A stretch of 64,000 nucleotides of DNA from Bradyrhizobium sp. CCGUVB4N. Lineage in GTDB: Bacteria; Pseudomonadota; Alphaproteobacteria; Rhizobiales; Xanthobacteraceae. The position numbers and the translations under genes are program-made. This document shows, one piece after another, positions 1-8,904 of the stretch. The stretch is from NCBI RefSeq assembly GCF_024199945.1, contig NZ_JANADP010000001.1, positions 2,542,001-2,606,000 on the forward strand, read 5' to 3'. Each line of letters opens with the position of its first letter. The first letter of the stretch is position 1. The notes under the pieces were generated by a model. It saw only the letters and a list, made by a program, of their open reading frames with translations. It ran no database searches and was not told the origin of the DNA.

Positions 1-1
1 G

Positions 2-799
2 GCCAAGATCTCCTGGCCCGCGATCCAGATCCTGACCACCGGCGGCAAGCAATATCTCGAGAAGCACGGCCTCGAATCCGAGCCGGTGATCAAGTCGATC
101 CCGGCTGAATACGCCTCGCCCTACGGCGTCGCCACCAACGTCTACACCACCGTGCTCGCTTATCGCACCGACGCCTTCAAGGGCCGCAAGGCACCGCAGT
201 CCTGGGCCGATTTCTGGAACGTGGCGGATTTCCCCGCACGCCGCTCGGTGCGCAAGCATCCGTTCGACACGATCGAGGAAGCACTGATGGGCGCCGGTGC
301 GCCAACCGCGCAGGTCTATCCGTGCGATCTCGACAAGGCCTTCGCGTCGCTCGACAAGATCAAGTCGCAGGTCGCGGTGTGGTGGACCAGCGGTGCACAG
401 GTCGAGCAGATGCTGACCTCGGGCGAGATCGACATGCTCCCGACCTGGGTGTCGCGCGCGCAGTCGGCGCAGGCGGCCGGCGCGCCCGTCGAGATCGTCT
501 GGAACCAGGGCGTCTGGGGCGCCGACAATTGGTCGATCCTCGCCGGCACGCCGAACGCCGATGCCTGCCGCGAGTTCATCAAGTTCGCCTCCGATCCGAA
601 GCGCATGGCTGCGCTGGTCGAATATTTCCCCGCCGGCCTCACGCAGCCGGAAGCCTTCAACTACGTCAAACCGGATGTCGCCAAGAACTGCCCGACCTAT
701 CCGGACAACATCAAGGCCGGGCTGAAGATCGATGCGAAGTACTGGTACGACAACCAGGCCGCCGTCATCGAGCGCTTCAACAGCTGGATCCTGGCTTGA
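2..799 (+). CDS. ABC transporter substrate-binding protein, PotD-like (5' truncated by window edge)
   Basis: This is the C-terminal roughly 265 residues of an extracytoplasmic solute-binding protein; the reading frame is open from base 2, so the true start and signal peptide lie outside the window. The GTG at 86 is internal, because the upstream residues continue the same fold. The sequence has the look of the spermidine/putrescine-type family: a Trp/Tyr-rich ligand region (WADFW, VWWTSGAQVEQM) and a closing helix of the NADACREFIKFASDP type. It would capture a small solute in the periplasm and hand it to the permease encoded two genes downstream. The ATPase gene starts 35 bases after the stop, so they form one operon. 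The ligand cannot be read from the sequence; polyamine specificity is only a family default. Confidence 0.85.
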   Translation, partial: AKISWPAIQILTTGGKQYLEKHGLESEPVIKSIPAEYASPYGVATNVYTTVLAYRTDAFKGRKAPQSWADFWNVADFPARRSVRKHPFDTIEEALMGAGAPTAQVYPCDLDKAFASLDKIKSQVAVWWTSGAQVEQMLTSGEIDMLPTWVSRAQSAQAAGAPVEIVWNQGVWGADNWSILAGTPNADACREFIKFASDPKRMAALVEYFPAGLTQPEAFNYVKPDVAKNCPTYPDNIKAGLKIDAKYWYDNQAAVIERFNSWILA

Positions 800-834
800 T
801 CGGCAAGGGAGGCGCCAACGGATCGGAGCGGCCC

Positions 835-1926
835 ATGGTTTCGTCGAGCCTGCGCATTCACGAGCTGTGCAAGCGCTATGGCGACTTCGTCGCGCTGGCG
901 CCGACCAGCCTCAATGTCGCCAAGGGCGAATTCCTGACCCTGCTCGGTCCGTCCGGATCGGGCAAGACGACGCTGCTCAGCCTGATCGCGGGTCTCGCCC
1001 ATCCCGACCAGGGGAGGATCCTGATCGACGACGCCGACGTTACCCACAGCCCGGCCTATGAGCGTGACATCGGCGTCGTGTTCCAGAACTACGCGCTGTT
1101 CCCGCACATGACGATCGAGGAGAATATCGCGTTTCCCCTGAAGATGCGGAAGGTGACCGACGCCGAAGCGCGCAGGCGAACGGCGGAGGCGCTGGAGACG
1201 GTGCGGTTGGCGCACGTCGCAAAACGTTATCCGCGCGAACTGTCCGGCGGCCAGCAGCAGCGCATCGCGCTGGCGCGCTGCATCGTCTACCGTCCGGCGA
1301 TCATCCTGATGGACGAACCGCTCGGCGCGCTCGACAAGAAGTTGCGCGACCAGATGCAGCTCGAGATCAAGCGCATCCATCGCGAGCTCGGCACCACGAT
1401 CGTCTACGTCACCCATGACCAGGAAGAGGCGATGACCATGTCGGATCGCATCTGCCTGATGAACGCCGGTGCGATCGAGCAGCTCGGAACGCCCCAGGAT
1501 CTCTACTTCCGGCCGCGCTCGGTGTTCGTCGCCGACTTCCTCGGCGAGTCCAACCTGCTCAGCGCGACGGTGCGCGGCGTCGACGGTGATGGGCTCGACA
1601 TCGTCCTGGCCGCGCAGGCCGCGCCGTCGCGCGCGGTCGGCAATGGCTCTCGTTTCGCAGCGGGGGAGGCGATCAAGGTGATGGTGCGTCCCCAGAACCT
1701 CGTGGTGGGCGAGGCGGGCGGCCAGCTCTCCGGCCGGCTCGTGGACGTGATGATCAGCGGCAGCCTGACGCGGCTCTATATCGCGCCGGAGACGGCGGGT
1801 CTGCCGCAGCTCGTCGCCGCGCATCCGACCCGCAGCGGCTCGGCGCCTTACGAAATCGGGCAGTTGCTGTCGCTTGGATGGCATGCGGCGGATGCCGTTG
1901 CGATCTGCGACGGGAAGGGGATCTGA
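835..1926 (+). CDS. ABC transporter ATP-binding protein, PotA-like
   Basis: A 363-residue ATPase that drives the importer encoded around it. Walker A GPSGSGKT is at about residues 38-45, the Q-loop in VVFQNYALFP at about 81-90, the signature LSGGQ at 136-140, Walker B IILMDE at 156-161 and the switch His at 194. Residues from about 240 to the end form a TOBE-type regulatory domain, as in PotA/UgpC/FbpC ATPases, and the length is normal for that group. The ATG at 835 is chosen because a GGGAGG-like site precedes it and the protein aligns from the N-terminal beta strand; a longer open frame upstream is a shadow of the binding-protein gene. The next gene begins 2 bases after its stop. Confidence 0.93.
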   Translation: MVSSSLRIHELCKRYGDFVALAPTSLNVAKGEFLTLLGPSGSGKTTLLSLIAGLAHPDQGRILIDDADVTHSPAYERDIGVVFQNYALFPHMTIEENIAFPLKMRKVTDAEARRRTAEALETVRLAHVAKRYPRELSGGQQQRIALARCIVYRPAIILMDEPLGALDKKLRDQMQLEIKRIHRELGTTIVYVTHDQEEAMTMSDRICLMNAGAIEQLGTPQDLYFRPRSVFVADFLGESNLLSATVRGVDGDGLDIVLAAQAAPSRAVGNGSRFAAGEAIKVMVRPQNLVVGEAGGQLSGRLVDVMISGSLTRLYIAPETAGLPQLVAAHPTRSGSAPYEIGQLLSLGWHAADAVAICDGKGI

Positions 1927-1928
1927 GC

Positions 1929-3695
1929 TTGGCCGGTCTGCGCGCGATACAGCGAAATCTGGCCCTGACGCGGGTCGCGATGGGCGCGCCGCTGGTCCTG
2001 CTGCTCGTGTTGTTCCTGATCTATCCCGTCGGCCAGCTGTTGCTGCTCAGCATCTATGGCGATGCCGGCTTCACGCTGGCGCAATACCGCCAGCTCTTTG
2101 CCTCGTCCGTGTATCTCGACGTTCTCCTGATCACGCTGAAGATCTCGCTGGTCACCACGCTGGTCTGCGTCGTCACCGGTTATCCGATCGCCTATCTGAT
2201 CTCGATCGTCGACAAGGAGCGCAAGGCGACGCTGCTGTTCTGGGTGCTGCTGTCGTTCTGGACCAGCTTCCTGGTCCGCGCTTTCGCCTGGATCGTTCTG
2301 CTCGGCCGCAACGGCGTCATCAACAAGCTGCTGGTCTCACTCGGCATCATTTCGAGCCCCGCGAGCCTGCTCTACAATTTCGGGAGTGTGCTCGTCGGCA
2401 TGGTCAATGCGCTGTTACCGCTCGCGGTGCTGACCATGCTCTCGGTGATGGAGAACATCGATCGTACCCTGCCGCGCGCGGCCGCTACGCTCGGGGCGCG
2501 GCCGGGCATGGCGTTCTGGAAGATCTATTTTCCGCTGTCGCTGCCCGGCGTCGCCGCAGCGGGGATCATGGTGTTCGTCACCGCGATCGGCTTCTTCATC
2601 GTGCCCGCGCTGCTCGGCGGCCGCCGCGAGACCATGATCACGCAGCTCATCATCGACCAGGTCCAGCAGACCATGAACTGGGGCTTTGCGGGCGCGATCT
2701 CGGTGCTGCTGCTGGTCGTGGTCCTCGTCGTCTTTGCCGCCTATGACAGGCTTCTCGGTCTGTCGACCATGACCGGCGCATCCGCACCGCGCAATGCGGC
2801 ACCGTCGCGTTTGTCGGGCCCGCTTCAGAAGGCCGGCGATGCGCTCCTCAATTTGCTCGGTGTGATTTCCGACCGCATCATCCTGATGATGCCGTCACGC
2901 CGTCGCGACCGCAATCCCGATCGGGCGGGTTTCGGCTTGCAGGTCTTCGTCTGGACCATGCTGCTCATCATCAGCGCACCGACCCTGCTGATGATCCCGC
3001 TGTCGTTCGGCAGCGGCGGCCTCAACTGGCCGCCGCAGGGTTTTACCCTGCATTGGTACGAGACGGTGCTGAACTCGCCGGTCTGGACCCAGGCGCTGCT
3101 GCGCTCGCTCCTGGTCGGCATCGGCACCGGATTGCTTGCCATGCTGATCGGAACGCCTGCCGCGTTCCTGCTGGTGCGCAGCGAAATTCCCGGCAAGGCG
3201 GCGTGGCTCGCCTTCATCCTGTCGCCGATCGTGGTGCCGCGCATGATCATCGCCGTCGGCTTGTTCTATGTCTTCGCGCGCATGGGCCTCGTCGGCAGCG
3301 CCGTCGGCCTCATTCTCGGGCACACCGTCGTGGCGGTCCCCTATGTGGTCATGACCATGATGGCGGTGCTGCGCAACTACGACACGCGGCTCGACCATGC
3401 CGCGCAGAGCCTCGGGGCACGCCCGATCGCGACGCTGCGTTACGTCACCTTTCCGATCCTCGCCGCGGGCATGATGTCGTCGTTCCTGTTCGCCTTCGCG
3501 ACTTCGTTCGATGAGCTCACCATCGCGCTGTTTGCGACAGGCGGCCTGAACGCGACGCTGCCAAAGCAGTTCTGGGACGAGGTGACGCTTCAGGTCTCGC
3601 CCGCGATCGCCGCCGTCTCGACCTGCCTGTTCGTTTTCATGGGGCTCCTGATCTTCGTTGCCGAACGCCTGCGCCGGCGTGCCGCCGCGAGATAG
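1929..3695 (+). CDS. ABC transporter permease, two PotB/PotC-like permease domains fused
   Basis: A 588-residue inner-membrane protein containing two complete BPD_transp_1 permease units in one chain. The first unit (about residues 15-280) carries an EAA-type loop around RAAATLGARPGMAFWKIYFP; the second (about 330-585) carries the matching loop around HAAQSLGARPIATLRYVTFP. A polar linker with arginine-rich stretches (PSRRRDRNPDR) joins them. In classical PotABCD systems these are two separate proteins, so here one chain supplies both halves of the channel. The TTG at 1929 is chosen because it lies 2 bases after the ATPase stop with a GGAAGGGG site at the right distance; an ATG at 1980 would remove the first 17 residues and is the alternative. 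Confidence 0.88.
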   Translation: MAGLRAIQRNLALTRVAMGAPLVLLLVLFLIYPVGQLLLLSIYGDAGFTLAQYRQLFASSVYLDVLLITLKISLVTTLVCVVTGYPIAYLISIVDKERKATLLFWVLLSFWTSFLVRAFAWIVLLGRNGVINKLLVSLGIISSPASLLYNFGSVLVGMVNALLPLAVLTMLSVMENIDRTLPRAAATLGARPGMAFWKIYFPLSLPGVAAAGIMVFVTAIGFFIVPALLGGRRETMITQLIIDQVQQTMNWGFAGAISVLLLVVVLVVFAAYDRLLGLSTMTGASAPRNAAPSRLSGPLQKAGDALLNLLGVISDRIILMMPSRRRDRNPDRAGFGLQVFVWTMLLIISAPTLLMIPLSFGSGGLNWPPQGFTLHWYETVLNSPVWTQALLRSLLVGIGTGLLAMLIGTPAAFLLVRSEIPGKAAWLAFILSPIVVPRMIIAVGLFYVFARMGLVGSAVGLILGHTVVAVPYVVMTMMAVLRNYDTRLDHAAQSLGARPIATLRYVTFPILAAGMMSSFLFAFATSFDELTIALFATGGLNATLPKQFWDEVTLQVSPAIAAVSTCLFVFMGLLIFVAERLRRRAAAR

Positions 3696-3726
3696 CCTCT
3701 CCGCATTCAAACCAAGGGCTCACACC

Positions 3727-4632
3727 ATGCTCACTGCCAATCGTCTCCGCGGCCTGTTCCCGGCCATTCCGACCCCGGTCAAGGCCGACGACACCATCGA
3801 TGCCGCCGCGGTCGCGGCCATGTTCGCCTGGCTCAACAAGCAGGGCATCGATGGCGTCGTGCCGCTCGGCGGCACCGGCGAGTACGGCGCGGTCGCACGC
3901 GCCGAGCGCATCAAGATGGCCGGCCTGTCGGTGAAGGCGATGGCGGGCAAGGGGCCGGTCATCGCCGGCGTGCTCGACACGGGCTTCCACGACGCCTTGC
4001 AGGCGGGCAAGGAATTTGCTGCCGAGGGCGTGGACGGCCTGCTGGTACTTACGCCATATTACACCAATCCGACTCAGGTCGGCATTCGCGATTATTTCAT
4101 GCGCTATGCCGACGCCTCGCCCGTGCCCGTCCTGATCTACGAGATTCCCTACCGCACCCGGATCGCGATCGAGCCCAAGATCCTGCATGAGCTGTCAAGG
4201 CATCCCAACATCATCGGCATGAAAGCCTGTAATCTCGACATGTACCATTTCCTCCAGGTCGTGGCCGGTGTCGACGAGAGCTTTGCGGTGCTGAGCGGCG
4301 AGGATAGCCTGTTCCCGCTGCATCTCGCGGCGGGCGCCAAGGGCGGCATCATCGTCACGGCGTGCCTGCTGCCGCGTGCCTGGCGCCAGATTTTCGAGAC
4401 GGCGACGGCAGGCAGGACGGCGGAGGCCTTGAGCCTGCATCGCCGCCTGATCCCGCTGATGAACATGGCGTTCGCCGAGACCAATCCGGGACCGATGAAA
4501 GCGGTGATGGATCTCGTTGGCGTCGAGGCGCCGCGCATGCTCGCGCCGCTGGTGCAGCCGGCGCCGGCGTTGGTCACCTTGCTCCGCGCCGAGCTCGGCC
4601 GGCAACTGGCGATTTCGGAGGGCATCGGGTGA
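3727..4632 (+). CDS. DapA/NanA-family aldolase or dehydratase
   Basis: A 301-residue TIM-barrel enzyme of the dihydrodipicolinate synthase/N-acetylneuraminate lyase family. The N-terminus GLFPAIPTPVKADD and the GGTGEYG phosphate/carboxylate-type loop are typical. The catalytic tyrosine is in LIYEIPYRT and the Schiff-base lysine in IIGMKACNLD. Family members condense or cleave pyruvate-type substrates or dehydrate sugar acids. Placement 31 bases after an ABC permease and just before an IclR regulator argues for catabolism of the imported compound rather than lysine synthesis (inference). The loop after the barrel is unlike housekeeping DapA, so I do not assign dapA. Confidence 0.85.
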   Translation: MLTANRLRGLFPAIPTPVKADDTIDAAAVAAMFAWLNKQGIDGVVPLGGTGEYGAVARAERIKMAGLSVKAMAGKGPVIAGVLDTGFHDALQAGKEFAAEGVDGLLVLTPYYTNPTQVGIRDYFMRYADASPVPVLIYEIPYRTRIAIEPKILHELSRHPNIIGMKACNLDMYHFLQVVAGVDESFAVLSGEDSLFPLHLAAGAKGGIIVTACLLPRAWRQIFETATAGRTAEALSLHRRLIPLMNMAFAETNPGPMKAVMDLVGVEAPRMLAPLVQPAPALVTLLRAELGRQLAISEGIG

Positions 4633-4644
4633 GAGGACGACGGC

Positions 4645-5514
4645 ATGGCGCGTAGCAGCCGCGAGGACGGCACCCGGCCTGCGAAGGCGGCCAAGGCCCG
4701 CAGCTCAGGGAAGACCGAGCGAAAGAGCGCGGAGCCGGAGCGCTCGTCCCTGTTCGTCGGCTCGACCGAGAAGGCGTTCCAGGTCTTGCATGCCTTCGAC
4801 GGCCCGCAGCGCCACATGACGCTCGCTGACATCGCGCGCGCGGCCGATCTCGACCGCAGCGCCACCCAGCGCCTGGTCTACACGCTCGAGACGCTCGGCT
4901 ATCTCAAGCGGATCGAGGGCACGCGCAATTACGGGCTGACCTCGAAGGTGCTCCAGTTCTCGCACAGCTATCTCAAGGCCAACGATCTGATCGACCGGGC
5001 ATCGCCCTATCTGCTCGAGATCAGCCGCTCTCTCGGGGAGACGACCAACCTGCACGAACTGGACGGTCATGAGGTCGTCTTCGTGGCTCGCTTTCCGGGC
5101 GCGCATCTCATCAACATCGATATCGTGATCGGCAGCCGGCTGCCGACCTTCTTCACGGCGTCGGGCACGGCGATCCTGTCGGCGTTGCCGGAGGAGGAGC
5201 GTCTCGCGCTGCTCGAACGTACGTCGCTCGTGCCGCTGACGCCGTTCACCCTGACCGACCCGAAGGCGTTGCTGGAGCGTGTTCGCGTCGCCGCGCGGCG
5301 CGGCTATGCCGTCATCATGAACGAGACCGTGATGGGCGACATCTCGGTCGCGGCTCCCATCATCGACGAGCACGGGCGGGCGGTTGCCGCGATCAATATT
5401 TCGGTGCCGACGACGCGCTGGACCAAGGAGCGTGCCGAGGCCGAGCTGGCGCAGCACGTCCACGTCGCCGCCACCTCGATCTCCAAGTCGAAGTTCAACC
5501 GCTACGCGGCCTGA
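4645..5514 (+). CDS. IclR-family transcriptional regulator
   Basis: A 289-residue one-component regulator. An N-terminal basic tail of about 30 residues is followed by a winged helix-turn-helix (about residues 35-95: MTLADIARAADLDRSATQRLVYTLETLGYLKRI) and an IclR effector domain (about 110-285) ending in the usual AAINISVP strand. It begins 12 bases after the aldolase stop, with a GAGAGGA site, and is the last gene before a strong stem-loop. By position it probably senses the substrate or a breakdown product of the upstream transporter/aldolase operon and may autoregulate it (inference). The Lys/Arg-rich N-terminal extension is longer than in many IclR proteins. Confidence 0.9.
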   Translation: MARSSREDGTRPAKAAKARSSGKTERKSAEPERSSLFVGSTEKAFQVLHAFDGPQRHMTLADIARAADLDRSATQRLVYTLETLGYLKRIEGTRNYGLTSKVLQFSHSYLKANDLIDRASPYLLEISRSLGETTNLHELDGHEVVFVARFPGAHLINIDIVIGSRLPTFFTASGTAILSALPEEERLALLERTSLVPLTPFTLTDPKALLERVRVAARRGYAVIMNETVMGDISVAAPIIDEHGRAVAAINISVPTTRWTKERAEAELAQHVHVAATSISKSKFNRYAA

Positions 5515-5530
5515 GCCGGCTGCGGACAAC

Positions 5531-5562
5531 AAAAAAGGCCGGGAGCGATCCCGGCCTTTTTG
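5531..5562. terminator. Bidirectional rho-independent terminator
   Basis: A perfect 8-bp GC-rich stem (GGCCGGGA / TCCCGGCC) closes a GCGA tetraloop, with an A-run before it and a T-run after it. It sits between the convergent IclR gene (+) and the Old Yellow Enzyme gene (-) and can end both transcripts. Confidence 0.9.
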
Positions 5563-5609
5563 TTCTTGGCGTCCCGCAAGGGCTTTCCGCAATGGCGGAG
5601 GATGCAGCC

Positions 5610-6704
5610 TTACTTCGCCGCGGCCAGCGCCGGGTAGTCCGTGTACCCCTTGGCGCCGCCCCCGTAGAACGTGTTCTTGTCCCAATCGTTCAGCGCTGCA
5701 CCCGACTTCAGCCGTTCGACCAGGTCGGGGTTGGAGATGAACGGCTTGCCGAAGGCGATCAGGTCTGCCGCGTTCGCGTCGAGCACCTTGGTCGCGAGAT
5801 CGAAATCGTAGCCGTTGTTGGCGATGTAGGCGCCCGAGAAGCGCTTGCGCAAGCTCGCATAGTCGAACGGTGCGAAATCGCGCGGGCCGCCGGTGGCGCC
5901 TTCGACGACGTGGAGATAGACGAGCTTCAGCGCGCTGAGGCCGTCGGTGATGTGATCGAACAGCGCCTGCGGATTGGAATCCACGATGTCATTGGCCGGC
6001 GTCACCGGCGAGATGCGGATGCCGGTGCGGTCGGCGCCGGCTTCCGCCACGACGGCCTTGGACACTTCAAGCATCAGCTTGGCGCGGTTCTCGATGGAGC
6101 CGCCATAGGCGTCGGTACGCTTGTTGGCGCCGTCCTTGGCGAACTGGTCGAGCAGATAGCCGTTGGCGCCGTGGATCTCGACGCCGTCGAAACCGGCCTC
6201 CAGCGCGTTCTTCGTGGCGCGCTTGAAGTCGTCGATGATTCCCGGAATTTCGGAGAGCTCGAGCGCGCGGGGCTCGGAGACGTCGGCGAAGGTGCCGTTC
6301 ACGAAAGTCTTGCCCTTGGCGCGGATCGCGCTCGGCGCCACCGGGGCTGCGCCGCCCGCCTGGAGGTCGACATGCGAGATGCGGCCGACATGCCAGAGCT
6401 GGATGAAGATCTTGCCGCCGTTCTCATGCACCTTGTCGGTGACCTTGCGCCAGCCCGCGACCTGGTCCTTCGAATAGATGCCGGGAGTGTCCTGGTAACC
6501 CTGGCCCTGCTGCGAGATCTGGCTCGCTTCGGTGATCAGCAGGCCCGCGGAAGCGCGCTGGCCGTAATAGTCGGCCGCAAGCGGGCCGGGGACGAAGGTG
6601 CCGGGCGCGGCGCGATTGCGCGTCAGCGGCGCCATCACGAAGCGGTTGGCCAGCGTAATCGGGCCTAGCTTATAGGTATCAAACAATTTGGTCGGACGGC
6701 TCAT
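5610..6704 (-). CDS. Old Yellow Enzyme family alkene reductase (NemA-like)
   Basis: A 364-residue FMN- and NAD(P)H-dependent ene-reductase of the NemA/xenobiotic reductase class, reducing activated C=C bonds or nitro compounds in the cytoplasm. Visible marks are the N-terminal FMN-site strand LANRFVMAPLTRNRA, the IQLWHVGRISH segment, the substrate-binding pair His178/Asn181 in VEIHGANGYLLDQF, the RTDAYGGSIENRAKL segment and the C-terminal phosphate-binding IAFGKPFISNPDL. Length is standard. The start at 6704 (MSRPTKLF) fits the family N-terminus and has a GGAAG site; a longer frame adds 38 residues unlike the family. It is probably monocistronic; the physiological substrate is not evident. 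Confidence 0.92.
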   Translation of the reverse strand: MSRPTKLFDTYKLGPITLANRFVMAPLTRNRAAPGTFVPGPLAADYYGQRASAGLLITEASQISQQGQGYQDTPGIYSKDQVAGWRKVTDKVHENGGKIFIQLWHVGRISHVDLQAGGAAPVAPSAIRAKGKTFVNGTFADVSEPRALELSEIPGIIDDFKRATKNALEAGFDGVEIHGANGYLLDQFAKDGANKRTDAYGGSIENRAKLMLEVSKAVVAEAGADRTGIRISPVTPANDIVDSNPQALFDHITDGLSALKLVYLHVVEGATGGPRDFAPFDYASLRKRFSGAYIANNGYDFDLATKVLDANAADLIAFGKPFISNPDLVERLKSGAALNDWDKNTFYGGGAKGYTDYPALAAAK

Positions 6705-6883
6705 TGGGTGCTTCCAGGAGTTGAGAGGTCCGGAACACTTGTGCATTGCGACAATCAGCGCAAGGGACGAGCCATACGGAAAGTGCAGGCGAGCTGCGCG
6801 GCAGGCCCCGCGCAGCATATTTCATGCGCAATTTCGGCCGCGGCAGCGGGATTCCACCGCCACGGCCGCGCGGATCGCCCAAA

Positions 6884-7387
6884 TTAGTTCGCGCCGAGGA
6901 AATCGCGCTTGCCGATCTCGACGCCATTGTGACGCATGATGCCGTGAGCGGTGGTGGCGTGGAAATAGAAGTTCGGCAGCGAGACCGCGCTGAAGAACTG
7001 CTGGCCCTTGAGCGTCATGGTCCGGTCCGGGCCTGCCGGGAAGGTCACGTCCTTGGCGTCGGCGCCTTCGAACTGCTCCGGCTTGTACGATTTCACGTAG
7101 TCGATCGTCTTGGCGAGCCGCTGCTTCAGCTCCTCGAACGTCTTTTCCGTGTCGGGCATCGAGGGCACCTCGCTATGGGTCAGCCTGGCGCAGCCCTTGG
7201 CGGCGAAATCGCTGGCGAGCTGGATCTGCTTCGACAACGGCAGCATGTCCGGGAAGAGGCGCGAGCCGAGCAGGACGCTCGGGTCGATCTTTTTGGCCGC
7301 GCAATGCGCCTCAGCCTTGGTGAGCAGGCCGCTCAGGCTGTTCAGCATTTGCAGATACGCGGGGACGACGGCGTCGTAGAAGGACAT
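6884..7387 (-). CDS. DUF1993 domain protein (DinB-like fold)
   Basis: A 167-residue cytoplasmic protein matching the DUF1993 pattern: N-terminal FYDAVVPAYLQMLNSLSGLL, a central GSRLFPDMLPLSKQIQLASDFAAKGCARL segment and a C-terminal NFYFHATTAHGIMRHNGVEIGKRDFLG that gives the family its His-rich end. These proteins resemble DinB-like four-helix bundles that bind a metal through histidines, but no reaction is established. Here the C-terminal HATTAHGIMRH is intact. It stands alone between the Old Yellow Enzyme and the transglycosylase, all on the minus strand but with gaps of more than 100 bases. Confidence 0.8.
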   Translation of the reverse strand: MSFYDAVVPAYLQMLNSLSGLLTKAEAHCAAKKIDPSVLLGSRLFPDMLPLSKQIQLASDFAAKGCARLTHSEVPSMPDTEKTFEELKQRLAKTIDYVKSYKPEQFEGADAKDVTFPAGPDRTMTLKGQQFFSAVSLPNFYFHATTAHGIMRHNGVEIGKRDFLGAN

Positions 7388-7497
7388 GTGATGCTCGCTT
7401 CAATGGTGGGAGATTCTCAGGAGAAAACCTGAGCCACTCACATGGGAGCGTCATGGAATAATACAATCGCCGATGTCGCTTGTGCAGTGCGAAAATT

Positions 7498-8799
7498 CTA
7501 CCGCACTGTTGCCTGGGGCTGCGCCTGGGCCGTGCCGCCGCGCATCCGGGCGAGAAGCTCCGCTGTCGGCCAGGAATCGGCCGGCAGGCCGTATTTGATC
7601 TGCATCGCCTTCACGGCGGCGCGGCTCTGCTGGCCCAGCACGCCGTCGACCTTGCCGACATTGAAGCCGGCCTGGACCAGCAATTGCTGCAATTGCTTGA
7701 GCTCGTTGAACGGCAGTTGCGCGACCTGTCCGGCCGGTCTGCGCATGGGGGCCGCGCCCGCAATGCGCGAGGCGAGATAGCCTGCGGTGGTCGAATAGAT
7801 CAGCGAGTTATTCCATTCGGTGTACGCCGCGAAATTCGCATACGCCATGAAGGCCGGCCCGTTGCGTCCCATCGGCAGCAGCACGGACGCCGCGAGATTG
7901 TCGTTCGGCAGCGGCCGGCCGTCGGGATAGGTGACGCCGAACTGCGCCCACTTCGAGCGCGGCAGCTGCACGCTGAGGTCGGTCTGATCCCACGGCAGGC
8001 TCGAGGGTACCTTGATCTCTTCCAGCCACGGCTCGCCGCGCCGCCACTTCAAGCCGTTGGCGATGTAGTTCGCAGTCGAGCCGATCACGTCATCCTCGCT
8101 GCGCAGGAGGTCGCGCCGCCCGTCGCCGTCATAATCGACGGCGTAGTTGACGTAATGCGTCGGCAAGAACTGCGTCTGGCCGAGCTCGCCGGCCCAGGAG
8201 CCGATCATCTCGTCGGGCGTGAGATCGCCGCGGTCGATCACCTTCAGCGCGGCGATGGTCTCGTTGACGAACATCTCCGAGCGGCGGCAATCATAGGCCA
8301 GCGACACCAGCGATTTCAGCGTCGGCAGATTGCCCATGTTGACGCCGAAATCGCTCTCCAGGCCCCAAAACGCGGCGATCACCGCCGGCGGCACGCCGTA
8401 TTCCTTCTCGGCGCGCGCGAACGCGGCCGCGTGTTGCTTGATGTGCTGCTGACCGTTCTGCATGCGATAGGGCGCGGCCATGCGGCCGGCAAATTCGGTG
8501 AAGAGCTGGCCGAACACGCGCTGGCCGCGGTCGCGATTGACGATGCCCTGGTCGTAGACGAGGTAGGGCGAAGCCTCCGATATCGTTCGCTGCGACACGC
8601 CGGCGGCGACGGCCTGCTGTTTCACGTCGGCGAGGAAGCGATCGAAGTTTTGCCCATTGTGGCACGACGCCGCGCGCGGCGACGGCGCCGTGGCCTTCGG
8701 CGCGGCGGGCTTCGCGGGCGGCGGCACGAACTGGGCGGAGGCGGGAAGGGAGAGCGCGAACAGAGCGGCGGCCGCGATCGCAAATCGGGTCTGGACCAT
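7498..8799 (-). CDS. Lytic murein transglycosylase, MltB type, with peptidoglycan-binding domain
   Basis: A 433-residue periplasmic enzyme that cleaves peptidoglycan glycan strands with formation of 1,6-anhydro ends. Residues 1-22 are a signal peptide (FAIAAAALFALSLPASAQ) with no lipobox, so it is predicted soluble rather than lipid-anchored as in E. coli MltB. A Pro/Ala-rich linker precedes the SLT_2 catalytic domain (about 45-350) with the catalytic glutamate E148 in FWGLESDFG and the conserved GELGQTQFLPTHY and DGDGRRDL segments. A PG_binding_1 domain occupies about residues 360-420 (LQQLLVQAGFNVGKVDGVLGQQSRAAV). Length and domain order match the alphaproteobacterial MltB-like family. Confidence 0.92.
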   Translation of the reverse strand: MVQTRFAIAAAALFALSLPASAQFVPPPAKPAAPKATAPSPRAASCHNGQNFDRFLADVKQQAVAAGVSQRTISEASPYLVYDQGIVNRDRGQRVFGQLFTEFAGRMAAPYRMQNGQQHIKQHAAAFARAEKEYGVPPAVIAAFWGLESDFGVNMGNLPTLKSLVSLAYDCRRSEMFVNETIAALKVIDRGDLTPDEMIGSWAGELGQTQFLPTHYVNYAVDYDGDGRRDLLRSEDDVIGSTANYIANGLKWRRGEPWLEEIKVPSSLPWDQTDLSVQLPRSKWAQFGVTYPDGRPLPNDNLAASVLLPMGRNGPAFMAYANFAAYTEWNNSLIYSTTAGYLASRIAGAAPMRRPAGQVAQLPFNELKQLQQLLVQAGFNVGKVDGVLGQQSRAAVKAMQIKYGLPADSWPTAELLARMRGGTAQAQPQATVR

Positions 8800-8904
8800 A
8801 GGGGTTCCGGCGGGGGAGGGGCAGGCGTGGATTCGGCCGAAGTCTAGGTGAAGTGACGGCCTCGGGCCATCCTTTCCATGCCATGCGGGGCTGCGGAATG
8901 CGAG

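Noticed and set aside
14..85. GTG at 86 as the start of the first gene
   Set aside because: The frame is open to base 2 and the upstream residues continue the binding-protein fold, so the gene is cut by the window edge.
5592..6668. A 358-residue + frame opposite the Old Yellow Enzyme
   Set aside because: Antisense shadow of a gene with clear catalytic motifs.
7480..8847. A 455-residue + frame opposite the lytic transglycosylase
   Set aside because: Antisense shadow with no recognisable domain.
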